From: Lojkania enalia
Taxonomy: Eukaryota; Ascomycota; Dothideomycetes; Pleosporales
DNA: 64,000 nucleotides
NCBI GenBank assembly: GCA_010094045.1
Contig: ML986578.1
Coordinates: 744,001-808,000 of the forward strand
Direction of reading: 5' to 3'
Positions 32,556-42,804 of the stretch are shown piece by piece; the first letter of the stretch is position 1, and each line of letters begins with the position of its first letter. The position numbers and the translations under genes were made by a program. Under the pieces are notes generated by a model. It saw only the letters and a list, made by a program, of their open reading frames with translations, was not told the DNA's origin and made no database searches.

Positions 32556-34556
32556 TCAACCATCAAACACTCCGTGGTTAAGCTCGACGCCAAAGTCTTT
32601 CGCCATAATCTTCATCCTCTCCTCGATATCTTCTTCCATGCCGTGTCCAACTCCTAATATCTGGCGTATTCTGGACCAGAAAAATACAACATCACTCAGC
32701 ACCAAAACAGCTCTGAACGTTAAATGCTTGATCCAATTGCGCCAGCGCTCGCCGAGGCCCAAATCTCTGCTTTCTGCTAATGCTCTTGACGCCCACATTC
32801 CAGTAATCTTAATTCTGTTGACTGGAGAGCCTAGGAACTGGTTGTTGCCTTGTACAATACGTAAGTTGCGCCCAATAAAAATCAGCTCACGTGGCCATTT
32901 GGTTTCGTCGCCGAGAATCTGCTTGATGCCGTCGCGAGCTTTGACTTGCATTTCGAATGCGCGTTCTTGCTGATCCTTCCCTTTGCCTTCTTTGCGCAAT
33001 TCATTCAGTGTGCTGTTATCTCCGCCCGTGTAAGGACGCATGAGCGTGGCTGAAGCGAAAATGTCTGGATTGTTAATGCCCCAGCTGCTCACAATGTCCT
33101 TGATCGTATCATTATCGAATGCTAGAAGGGATTTCCAAAATAGGGCGTATTGGTGACGGAAATGGGGATTCATGCGGATGTAGAGGCCATGGTCGATGAG
33201 GACAACTTCGGGCTGTCCGGAAGGTAAACGCCGAATGAAAATGTTTCCAGGATGTGGATCGCAGTGCACAATGCCCCATAGGAACATTTGGGCACTGAAT
33301 AGATCTACTATTGTTTGCATAACAGTTTTGAAGGAAAGACCAAGTCCGCCCTTCCTATCCTTACCCTTCCAGGATGATCGGTCTGGTTTCAGAAGCTTGT
33401 TCTTCGGTGCATCTGACGGAACGTTGGAATCGACTGGTAAATGGTCTTTGGATAATGGCGGTAGTTGAGCACCTCCGGCTCCAGGGCTACCTTGATGCCA
33501 GCCACCTTGCCATCGGTTTGTGACGCCTTCCTTGTCCCATAATCGCACACCCTCAATCCATTCCGCCGTCATCACTCTCTTGCTAGATAACTCCCGGTAT
33601 ATCTTTGGGATGTAGACCCGCCCGTTCAATCTCTTTTCTCCAGAAACCAACCGTCTCATATCCTCCGCGTTATCCGCCTCGTTCTCAAAATCCGTTTCAA
33701 GCATCAACCGCTCCGTTATGTATGGCACAAGACTATACATAGGTATATCGAACCACCAGGTGTAGGCCTTTGCGACGACTTTAAATGCCCACAGATCCCA
33801 CCCCACTTGGCTAGCAATCTCCCTCTTTTGAATCTTGATAGCGACCTCTCGCCCGTCCGCTAACCTTGCCCAGTGTACTTGCGCGACGCTCGCACTTGCA
33901 CGCGCCGTCTTCTCCATGACTCCTTTCCCCTCTTCTCCAGTAAAACTCACGTCAAAGACTTCCTCGACGCTCTTTCCGAAATCCTCTCGAACCACTTTCT
34001 CTACTTCACGCCACTCGTTCTGCGGTGCGTCATCGAACATCTTTTGAAACATCTTCTGGAATTCCGGAGGTAGAATAGCGCTCTGCATAGCAATGGCCTG
34101 CCCTATTTTCAAGTACAATCCCCCGTTATGCCTCAGCAGATCGAATATCCGCTCCGCATTGCGCGCGTGCAGTGCCTCGATGCTCGGCACCAGCGGAGGG
34201 TGTGCGCGAAAGTTTATCTTATAATCCAAGCCAATCAGTAGCCCAGTCTCGAACGTCCGGAAGCTGCGCGTGAGGGACGACGCATTGAACTGGGTGTCAA
34301 GAACGTATCCAGTCCCGACAAGCGCGGAGAAGACGAAGAGTCGGCGCACCCATTTCCTTTGACGGAATGGAGGCTTGATTTTTCGAAGCTTAGGCTTCGG
34401 GAGATCTGCTGGGTTCGGAGGGCGAAGAGGCTCCCATTGATGATTATAGCGGAAAATAGGTCTTAGGGAGTTGGTGAGGGAACGATTCGTCGTTAGTAGT
34501 CGCTGGTTGACATGTTGAACTGGGGCTCTGCGAAGCAGAAGCAAACCATGGATCAT
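32556..34556 (-). CDS. mitochondrial ABC1/ADCK (UbiB) family atypical kinase
   Basis: A single exon; 666 residues from the ATG at 34556. UbiB-family proteins support coenzyme Q metabolism and lipid homeostasis in mitochondria. The N-terminus (MIHGLLLLRRAPVQHVNQRL) is a basic amphipathic presequence, and a likely membrane span lies at about 71-87. The family's KxGQ motif is KIGQ at 150-153 within GGLYLKIGQAIAMQSAILPP. The alanine-rich loop that replaces a normal glycine loop reads ASASVAQVHWARL. The ATP-site lysine is in EVAIKIQ and the metal-binding region is HCDPHPGNIFI followed by VLIDHGLY. An upstream in-frame ATG at 34682 would add 42 residues with no presequence character. I cannot say which yeast relative (Cqd1, Cqd2/Mcp2) is its ortholog. 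Confidence 0.9.
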   Translation of the reverse strand: MIHGLLLLRRAPVQHVNQRLLTTNRSLTNSLRPIFRYNHQWEPLRPPNPADLPKPKLRKIKPPFRQRKWVRRLFVFSALVGTGYVLDTQFNASSLTRSFRTFETGLLIGLDYKINFRAHPPLVPSIEALHARNAERIFDLLRHNGGLYLKIGQAIAMQSAILPPEFQKMFQKMFDDAPQNEWREVEKVVREDFGKSVEEVFDVSFTGEEGKGVMEKTARASASVAQVHWARLADGREVAIKIQKREIASQVGWDLWAFKVVAKAYTWWFDIPMYSLVPYITERLMLETDFENEADNAEDMRRLVSGEKRLNGRVYIPKIYRELSSKRVMTAEWIEGVRLWDKEGVTNRWQGGWHQGSPGAGGAQLPPLSKDHLPVDSNVPSDAPKNKLLKPDRSSWKGKDRKGGLGLSFKTVMQTIVDLFSAQMFLWGIVHCDPHPGNIFIRRLPSGQPEVVLIDHGLYIRMNPHFRHQYALFWKSLLAFDNDTIKDIVSSWGINNPDIFASATLMRPYTGGDNSTLNELRKEGKGKDQQERAFEMQVKARDGIKQILGDETKWPRELIFIGRNLRIVQGNNQFLGSPVNRIKITGMWASRALAESRDLGLGERWRNWIKHLTFRAVLVLSDVVFFWSRIRQILGVGHGMEEDIEERMKIMAKDFGVELNHGVFDG

Positions 34557-35488
34557 AGCTGCTGCAGACGTTGAAAGGTAAAACTGGGAGGCGACAATTG
34601 TCGCATTCTGATCTTGAAGTTTTATCGAACGTCGGCCTGAAATCGATGACGCCGAATACACCGACATCTGCGCTCGGCGCATGGGCTAAACCCGAAATTG
34701 GACCCTTAAATCCGTCGGACAATTCTTGCCGGGAGCGCAGAAGGTACATCTTCTACAGAGCCATAAAAGCAACTCTAGCTCTGCCGATCTCATATACAGA
34801 TTGAGTTGTACTTTTCATAAAGGGAGAGGCAGCTCTGGGAAGTGCGAGTATAGATAGCAAAAGATAACTTAAGTTAAGAACATTTGTGTTGCTAGGCTCT
34901 CTAAATCGTATTGATTTCTGCTATCAAGCGTAGCTCATTCGTTTCTATTTCAACTCCTCCCGACCTACTATAAATATGCTTAATACTGCTAATGCAGGAA
35001 GAATTACATTGACGAGTAGAGTCATAATACTTTTCTAGGCATCCCGTTCGCTTAATCGCTAGCCAGATCCATTCACTTCAAGCGACCTCGATCGATCAAT
35101 ATTTCTTTAGCAGAAGTCAGAGGCCTCCCCGCAAGTCGGCAACACCTGCTACTAGTACGGCATTACATCTAGTCTGCCCAAGTATTACCCGATTCTGTAC
35201 GACAATCCCGAAGCCCTTGTTCCTTGACTTTCCCAAAAGACACGCCAGTAATAGGAAGCTTTTCGTCCAAGTGTGGATCTAGGGAGCGGCTTGTAGTATG
35301 ATCAACGGTAGGCCCGTAATACAACCCTCTCTAGCATTGGCATCGTTCGGAACTCTAAAGTCTTAGACATACTGTTATTACAGTATCAGTGAATTCGGTA
35401 GCGCCTTCATAAATTCCTTTATCTGAGGACTGATGGCGGGGAGGGTAGATAGTAATCTCCCCTAAAATCAGCAAAACACCACGGACTC
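34557..35488. other. intergenic, no gene seen
   Basis: About 930 bases between two minus-strand genes, with the ADCK promoter at its left end. No coding signal. Confidence 0.45.
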
Positions 35489-36139
35489 TTACGATTCATC
35501 ACCATTGTCAAGATCTGTAGCGTGCGCAATGGTGCTCAAATCAACGCCCCATTTATGCGCGGTTTCACTCACTTTCGCAGTCCAGTGCTTGATAACAGGG
35601 TGCTGATCCGCGACTTCTCTAAACGTAACCTCCTCTCCTTTTCTTTGTACTTCCCATTTCCAGATCCCCTCTTCGTTGACCCATTGTCGCCCTAATAGCT
35701 CTTGGATTGCCAGGTCGGTTTGGGCAGCATTCAGTAGTTCCACAGCCTCTTTGCCTCGAGCATCATCGTATCCCCTTAATGCGCTGACAAAGCCATGCAA
35801 GACACCCAATATATACCCCACTCGCTGCCCAAAGTTGGCACCTAGTGAATATCCCTCGTCAAAGCCCTCCTGTACGAACTGGCCTTTACTGTGCGAGAGC
35901 CCTTCGCGGTAGGCATCAGTATCCAGGGCGCGCTGGCGAGAGGGAAGATCTGACAAGATCTCGTGCTCGTGAGCATGGTTTCGATCTAATGCATGGCTCG
36001 GAGGGACCACGGGCGAGGAGGGTGCGGAGCCGTAAATATCGTCAAGTGGGTCGTTTAGAAAAGACATCGGTGGGGATGGCGGGGCATTTTCGGAGGCAAA
36101 ATTGGCTGGCCCAAAGGTGGGAGACATGTCCCGGAGCAT
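35489..36139 (-). CDS. YAE1: Yae1-like protein (Fe-S adaptor for Rli1/ABCE1)
   Basis: A single exon; 216 residues from the ATG at 36139. Yae1 with Lto1 carries the cytosolic iron-sulfur machinery to the ribosome-recycling ATPase Rli1. The hallmark is the glycine-spaced helical segment DAYREGLSHSKGQFVQEGFD followed by EGYSLGANFGQRVGYILG, the deca-GX3 motif. The N-terminus is proline-rich (APPSPPMSF, SAPSSPVVPPS). The next in-frame ATG at 36127 removes four residues; an upstream one at 36277 adds 46 residues that look like translated leader. It is divergent from an SDR gene, with 651 bases between the start codons. Confidence 0.88.
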   Translation of the reverse strand: MLRDMSPTFGPANFASENAPPSPPMSFLNDPLDDIYGSAPSSPVVPPSHALDRNHAHEHEILSDLPSRQRALDTDAYREGLSHSKGQFVQEGFDEGYSLGANFGQRVGYILGVLHGFVSALRGYDDARGKEAVELLNAAQTDLAIQELLGRQWVNEEGIWKWEVQRKGEEVTFREVADQHPVIKHWTAKVSETAHKWGVDLSTIAHATDLDNGDES

Positions 36140-36790
36140 TATGAATCTTGCAGCGATACTAGTATGGCTGCGAATGCTCAGGAATGCGGCGAGTAGGGTT
36201 TTTCTCAGAAAAGAGTGGAATTTAGAGCTAGTGTTCCGTAGCTTGCTTGTTCCTGCATCTCGGTGATCCCTCCGCATTAAATCATCGACCGCGTACCTTT
36301 GCTTATTAGGAGGGGTATTATCACCAGTCTCAGAAGCTCAACTTTCTGAAGGACAACATTGGGAAACTTTGTAGTCACATTGCACGCAAAAGAAGGACAC
36401 CGTTGACATTATGTTATCACCTTCGAACCTCGCTTTCCTATTTAGGAACCAATCAAGGTCAACTCCCTTTCCCATCTCCTTCTCCTGTATCTCCACCACT
36501 CGTCCGGTCAGCATTATTAGATCTCTTCAATCAGCGTCTTGACGCGTAAACACTTCTCTCTAGCGCCATTTCCTAAGCTGTAACTTACGTAGAATTTTAC
36601 ATTTCTCGGGACCCACGGACAAATCACGCACCACGGAACCAGGCCACCCGCTCTCCTGATTTCAACGCCCGACTGACATAAAAAACTGTAGACTGTATCT
36701 CACCAGAACACCTTTATTTTCGCTTTAATCTAGTTCCTATTCTGATCCAATAGCAAACCTTGAACATTGATCTCTGGCTGTACCAAGATC
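36140..36790. promoter_or_regulatory. divergent promoter of YAE1 and the SDR gene
   Basis: Start-to-start gap of a head-to-head gene pair. It is CT-rich towards the SDR side. No specific site is claimed. Confidence 0.45.
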
Positions 36791-37816
36791 ATGGTAGCAC
36801 TCAGCGCCGTCCGCACCCACAACGCCACTCTTAAATCACTCTCCCCTGGCCTTGTTGCTGTCTTCGTCGGCGGCACAAGTGGCATTGGCTTCTCTACAGC
36901 CCGAGAATTTGTCCGTAATACTGACGCTCCTCATATCTATTTAGTCGGCCGCAATCAAATCGAAGCCTCAAAAATCATCGACGAGTTCCAGCAACTAAAT
37001 CCATCATCGCAGCTCAACTTTATCAAAAGCGATGTCTCCTTACTTAGAAATGTAGACGAAGTATGCAAAGAGATCAAAGAGAAGGAAGATAAGGTGAACT
37101 TGCTATTCATGACCGTCGGCTACTTGACTCTGCAGGGCCGACAAGAGACCGTAGAAGGCCTCGATCGAAAATTCTCACTACATTACTATGCCCGAATGCG
37201 ATTTGTACAAAACCTTGCTCCTCTTCTTACCACCGCTGCAAATAACCCGGATCCAAAGGCCAATCTTTCCCGCGTGGTCTCCGTCCTGGATTCAAGGCTC
37301 GGCCGAGCCGTCGCACCAAACTTCTCGGACCTGTCCCTCAAGGACAACTTCTCGCTCAAGAATTGTGCCGTGCATGCTTGCTCCATGATGAATTTTACGT
37401 TAGAGCATTTCGCGCAGCAATATCCAGCGACATCGTTCATACACGCCTATCCTTCTGGAGTCAGAACCGGTGCCTTAAGACCTATGGGACCTGTGGTAAA
37501 TAACGTTCTAAAAGCAGTAACGGTTCTCTTGAAACCTTTCATGGTTGATTTGAAGGAAAGTGGAGAGCGACACTTGTATGCCGCGACAGCGCCCCAATTC
37601 GCGCCAAGAGAGGCAAAGGCAGACGGAAAAGAGAATGTTGCAAAAGGAATGGATGAAGAACCTGGCAGCGGAGCTTATGCTTTGAACTGGAACGGAGAAG
37701 TATTTGGCGAAAGTCAAAAGGCAGCGGGTTTGAGGGCTGAGGGAGCGGAGAAAAGGATATGGGACCATACGGAGGAAGTTTTCAGAAAGATTTGTGATGA
37801 GAATGGGAAGTATTGA
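36791..37816 (+). CDS. atypical short-chain dehydrogenase/reductase lacking YxxxK
   Basis: A single exon; 341 residues from the ATG at 36791 (the longer open frame begins with TTG). The Rossmann cofactor motif is clear: AVFVGGTSGIGFSTA, followed by IYLVGRN, which fits an NADP-type pocket. SDRs use a Tyr-x-x-x-Lys pair for hydride-transfer chemistry; the equivalent stretch here reads SLKNCAVHACSMMNFTLEHF and has no such pair. YPSGVRTGALRP follows where PGxVxT normally stands. I know of fungal SDR-like proteins with similar changes, so this may be a family trait and not decay. The frame is intact. Activity and substrate are unknown. Confidence 0.85.
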   Translation: MVALSAVRTHNATLKSLSPGLVAVFVGGTSGIGFSTAREFVRNTDAPHIYLVGRNQIEASKIIDEFQQLNPSSQLNFIKSDVSLLRNVDEVCKEIKEKEDKVNLLFMTVGYLTLQGRQETVEGLDRKFSLHYYARMRFVQNLAPLLTTAANNPDPKANLSRVVSVLDSRLGRAVAPNFSDLSLKDNFSLKNCAVHACSMMNFTLEHFAQQYPATSFIHAYPSGVRTGALRPMGPVVNNVLKAVTVLLKPFMVDLKESGERHLYAATAPQFAPREAKADGKENVAKGMDEEPGSGAYALNWNGEVFGESQKAAGLRAEGAEKRIWDHTEEVFRKICDENGKY

Positions 37817-38063
37817 GGCTAATGGTCTTACCACTAATTTCTCCTCTTAATTGAGAGCGTCGAAGTTTTTCATTTGCAAATTGTGCGGTTCATTTGTATA
37901 TTCGTTGCGTATATAAATTTAATGGTCCTGGGTCGGATGAATAGTCGTGACAATCAAGATGAGGAACTTTTCTGAGAAGTCTGGTACCAAGATACATTGA
38001 ACGACTCTATTAGACGCTGTTCTCCGCCTGCAGCAATGCTGCGACCTTATATTCTTTGTATGA

Positions 38064-39549
38064 TCAAGACTGACAGAATGTGACTACCTTGCTCGCCCCT
38101 CTCCCTACCAAACCGTCAAGGTAGGCCAGGAACGCATCCGAGTCCAACATATCCACTTTCCCCAACATCGGATTAGAGCTGGTAAATACCTGGCCACCCC
38201 ACAAGATCCGGATGTATTTCTTGCTGCTGTGGCCGTAGCCGGGCTTCGAGTATATCTCGAATACCACTTCAGAGCCCATGCCAACCCAAACCATCTTATC
38301 TACTTGGAGGATGCTGAGAAGTCGAGACACAGAGCCATCATGTGCGACGTTGTGTCTATATATCACAGGGCTTTTGCCCGAAATACGGTCCCGGATATTC
38401 TGAGCCAACTCTGCGATGAAGACGCCATAGGACCCAACAGATGCCGCTAGCGACTGAGGTGCATCGCGGTAAATGAATGAGTATTCGTATTGACCGAGGC
38501 GATATACCGTATCTGCTTGATTCTGTGTTACACACTTGGTGGCATCATTAATATTGCAGGGCAGTGGTTTCGCGTGGCACTGTCGTGCTGAAAGGTTGTC
38601 GTAGTAATGATCGAAGGATTTGTGCCAATCAACTGAATCCCTAGGCACACCTGAAATTGAGTCCAAAGCATCGAAAAGGGGCCCTGCAGCTGAGAGGTGA
38701 GCTGTCCAATTTGGCGCAGAGCTACCAACGCCGTAGGAGCTGAACAGCCGGGATGCTGCAGGGCAAGAGTATGATGGCTCTAAGGAGTCAATAGACGCTG
38801 GTTGAATACGTAGAGGAACATTTCCAGAAGGCTTCATCATTCCATTGATTAACATGCCCGCAACCTGACTCGTGATTACGTTATTCGTCACGCGATATGT
38901 AACACGGCCATTAATATTATCAGGAAGGAAGCCAAGGAGATTGTGATACACCTCATAGAGATCTTTCCCATGCTGCCAGGAATCATCTAGACCCTCTTCC
39001 GTAATCTGGGGGAACTGGCATGTACCGTTGAATCCGGTAGGGACAAACGGGTTGCTCGCACTCGTAAAAACGCTCCAATAGGTCATAGCTGATTTGTTTG
39101 TTCCTGGATCCAGTGGTTGGCCATAATAGAATAGCCCCTCATCGGAACAGCTCCAAGAGTACCCCTCTCGTGGAAAAGTATTTGATGCATAAGGAGTACG
39201 TTTGTGATGCCGATGGATCTGGTTTTTGTCAAAACCTGTCCTTCATCATACCAACAGTACGGAACCTTACCACTTCAACGTATTCAAGTTGATATTCACT
39301 TTTAGCTACTGGATACTCCTTGGCTCTCACATGCGGCATATTACACCAATTGTAGGTTCCATATTGCACGCCTGGAGGTAACATAGATCCGTTGAAGATG
39401 AAGTCATGAGTTCCCGTTCCATTTAGGACTTCCGAGAGATCGTTGATCCAAGTTTTCTCGGGGGAATGCCAAGTAAGGTCTACATTTAGACTTTTCGCAG
39501 TCGCCAGAGGAAGTAATAGGATTGGAAGCACGTTTGTAGAAGAGTGCAT
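38064..39549 (-). CDS. secreted histidine acid phosphatase-type protein
   Basis: Two exons, 39549-39271 and 39218-38064, 477 residues. The histidine phosphatase superfamily removes phosphate through a phosphohistidine intermediate. The phosphate-binding motif, recreated at the exon joint, reads IHRHHKRTP, against the usual RHGxRxP, so Gly is replaced by His. The distal acid/base motif is AHDGSVS. Other family-like parts are LRIQPASIDSLEPSYSCPAA and conserved cysteines. From the ATG at 39549 the N-terminus (MHSSTNVLPILLLPLATAKS) is a signal peptide; an upstream ATG at 39633 would add a further hydrophobic stretch and could make a membrane-anchored form. It resembles acid phosphatase-like proteins more than phytases. 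The substrate is unknown. Confidence 0.88.
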
Positions 39550-40725
39550 TGTGCTGTCGAGCAATTGAAACAGTGTGAAGACGGTACCAAAAAAGACGAG
39601 GATGCAGGCGGCTAAGAAGCGGACATTGTGCATCTCCTGTTAAAAGAGAGACTAAAACCTTCGAAAGGAAGGTAATTGCGGATGAAGAAAGGCGTAGGTA
39701 GTTGTCGTGCGTGAATGTAATTTAGGGTGCAGCACGCGTTGCGACAAGTGGACATGATTGGCCAGCTTAATTCATTCAGCAGTCCGGGGTTGCTCAACTC
39801 AGCATCCTCCTCTTCGTCTTATATCTCGCCATTGCACGAACATTTACTACTCAATTTAGTTGCGCAATGTGATATACACCGAGTTCAAGAATTTTTTTCC
39901 TTGAACAGAGCTAGTTCGAAAGGTGCCAACCATGTCAGGGTAGGTTCAAACCAAGCCAGTACATGGTGCAAGCCATCTCGATGCATCTATAACTTTATCT
40001 TTTAATCAAGATGGTAAGATTGTCTTAAATCACTACCTATCATGTTGGAATATAAATCTGTCACTTAGATCTATCTCTGTGATGAATTCCTTGCTCTCTC
40101 GATGGCGATTCGAGAAGTAGAGTTTTTTCCATAACCCAAAGCTTGCTGCCGGAATTTTGCTTTCAAGTCCAAAAGTGTTCTCTCCTATTAGACCTGTATC
40201 TTATTAAGCCCTTAAATGCCGCCTTTTTTTTTTGTCGAACTGCGAGGATATCGAACGTCGAGATCATAGAAAGAGAATAAAGTCAAATACAAAGCCATTT
40301 TTGTATCAATATCTACATCCGATACAGGGAGTTAAGCGCGCAACACTCATAAATTAGAGGTTAGAACTAGATATATTAATCCAGGCGAACATTATCAACA
40401 TACGTGTGGACGGATGATTGCAGCGATACTAGTAAAGTGTAAAGGAGGCATAATATAAGAGTTATGTTTGCAGGAAATTGAACATTGAAAATGAATATGG
40501 TAGCAGTGATCTTGAAGTATCCACAATTGTATCATGGCACTCAAAGGCAAGCTTTGATTTTACAACCACTATGTGAACCCTGGGATACTACCCTAGCACA
40601 AGACCTCTAGCGTTCTACAAGATAAGCACCCATCTGTGACTTCTGTAGTGCAAGCTAGACTGTCAGCTCTCACTTAAGCAATCAACTAACGGATGACATC
40701 TTCTGTTCTACGGAAGCGTCTCTTT
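39550..40725. other. intergenic, no gene seen
   Basis: About 1.2 kb of AT-rich sequence between two minus-strand genes, with a T run near 40225. No coding signal. Confidence 0.45.
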
Positions 40726-42114
40726 TTACTTCTTCTCTCCCAAGCCCTGGTAAAGCGCCCTTTCAACTTCCCACCAAGTCGGCACTACTTTGGGGTCCCC
40801 AAACGGCAGTACCTGGCTACACAAGACTCCCGCAACACCCTTCTCCCTATCAACCCACCAATAAGAATTCGCAAGGCCACACCACCAACCTGTATTAGCG
40901 CCCCTGCCCGTCCCCTTCGGGGCCCCGGAGGTACCAGGTTCGAGGGTCAAGAACATAGAGAGTCCCCAGCCTTGCGGCGGGTCCCCTTCTTGCGGATACA
41001 TCTCTGGAGCAGCGTTTGCGAGGAGGGGTTTCGGCGGGGGTGGGCCCGCGCGGGCGAAATTTGGTTGGTTGGGGATTTGGTTTTCGAACATCAAGTTGAC
41101 GGTGGAGGAGGAGAGGAGCTTAGAGCCAGTGGTTGGGCACGTTCCGTTGTTAAGGAGGGTAGTTATAATTTCTGAGGCGAGGCGTTAGACTCATTGCCCC
41201 AATAATCTGCTCATGAATTCCTGGAAGTGAAGAAGATAACTTACTGGCATATTCTCTGGGCTTGGAGAACAAGCCTGCTCCGCCCGAGTGGAACATGTTT
41301 GCTTGCTGCTCTTTCGTGACCACATTTAGAGGTCGTCGATAAGCATGATCCCTTACAGTTAAATTGCCTTCCGTATCTCGCTGGTGCATATAGGCGAGAT
41401 TCTGTTGCTGCTCCTTGTTCGGGAACATAGTGGTGGCGTTCAAGCCCAGCGGCCCACAGATGTATTTTTGAAAATAGTCGTTCAACCTGAGCCCTGTAGC
41501 CCGTTCCAAGATGATACCAGCCCAGTCGATGCTAATCTGGAAAGCTTGTAAGTCAGAAATTGCAGAGATGTCAATAGAATACTTACTCCATATTCCCACA
41601 TGGAACCTGGCTGGTTCACCATTGGCGAGGAAATGTAATCGATCTCATCGCCAGCAAACTCATCAATACCAACCGGCCACCCGTGAATCATCGGCCTGGG
41701 ATCTAAGAAGGTGTAACCGAAGCCTGCAGTATGCGCTAAAAGCATTCTCACCGTAACTTTTCCCTGCTGGTCCTGCGGCGTCACACCATCTACAAACACT
41801 CTCTTCTTGCCAATCTCTGGCGCCCATTTCTCTACAAACTCAGCGTCATCTAGTGGCATCTTTCCTTGCTCATATAGTTGCATGCAGGCAATAGTCGTCA
41901 CAATCTTGGTCATGGAAGCAATCCAGAAGGTGGTATTCATGTCCATTGGGTCTTTCGAGTTCACTCCCCGAGTTCCTGACGCATGTTCGACAAGGGTATG
42001 GCCCGACTTGTCGACGGCAAGGAAGACAAGGCCTGGTGCTCCGGAAATTCCTTTTGATGTTGCGCCATCTAAGATTGATGTAACGTTCTGTATGCTTTCA
42101 GGTGAGAGAGGCAT
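40726..42114 (-). CDS. beta-lactamase/LovD-type esterase
   Basis: Three exons: 42114-41587, 41536-41245 and 41171-40726, 421 residues. Class C beta-lactamase-fold proteins in fungi act as esterases or acyltransferases. The nucleophile motif SxxK is Ser67-Met-Thr-Lys70 in IASMTKIVT, followed by LLAHTAGFGY. The expected catalytic Tyr175 lies in WEYG at the end of exon 1, and the C-terminal conserved block is WWCGLANSYWWVD. There is no signal peptide, so it is probably cytosolic. LovD, which belongs to this family, transfers a side chain in lovastatin synthesis, but no polyketide synthase or other pathway gene lies nearby, so a hydrolase role is more likely. Confidence 0.92.
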
Positions 42115-42804
42115 CTTGTTCTTCTGGATATGACCGGGATACTAGGTGACTAGGAATGGTCGACGTGGAGAAAGCAAAGTCAGGGCGAGCGAAGCGAGGA
42201 GCGTATAACTACATTTATACCTTTCGTTTTGCCGCGGACACTGAACTAATCAGAGTTCCTGCTTTAGACCGGGCTATAGCTCATATTGGCGGGTCTCCAC
42301 TGCTAAACATTCCACTGCGTATATACCAATTGTGCGATTTGACGGCTGCCAAGGTATCTTACAATTCCCCATGCGGATAAGGCACACTCCCTCGCTAGAG
42401 CTATGGGATACGACTCTCTTCGACTTACTCTAGTGGCCGATTATTACAAACAAGATTGGCAGAAAAGGAGCTAAATTACTCAACAAGACTGGCCGAGACA
42501 ATGTACATAGCGCGGACCGTACAGGGATGTGTCGGGAGAGAGGCCCCACTGGCGATGAGTACTTCGTAAGAACCCCGCTGCGGGGTGCCTGAGCCACAAC
42601 ATTCCATCCTCGGAACTCATGATTCCTGGCTAACCAAGACCTTCGTAGAGCTTGGCTAATGCCGAAATTCTCTAGTTTGCTCTAACAGGTATGCTGTCTC
42701 CCTTCGTGTTAACTTGCATATGCATGTGTAACTTTCATACTTCGGACTGTTGATGCAGGTAGTGTGCTGGTGCCAATTCACATTACGTCCAGAGGGATGC
42801 ACAG
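42115..42804. promoter_or_regulatory. promoter region of the esterase gene and 3' flank of the PIG-S gene
   Basis: About 690 bases between two minus-strand genes. No gene seen. Confidence 0.45.

Noticed and set aside
34557..34682. N-terminal extension of the ADCK-like protein
   Set aside because: The extra 42 residues from the upstream ATG lack presequence character; the internal start gives a clear mitochondrial signal.
40726..42114. LovD-like family as a sign of a polyketide cluster
   Set aside because: No polyketide synthase, peptide synthetase, terpene cyclase or pathway regulator is present nearby.
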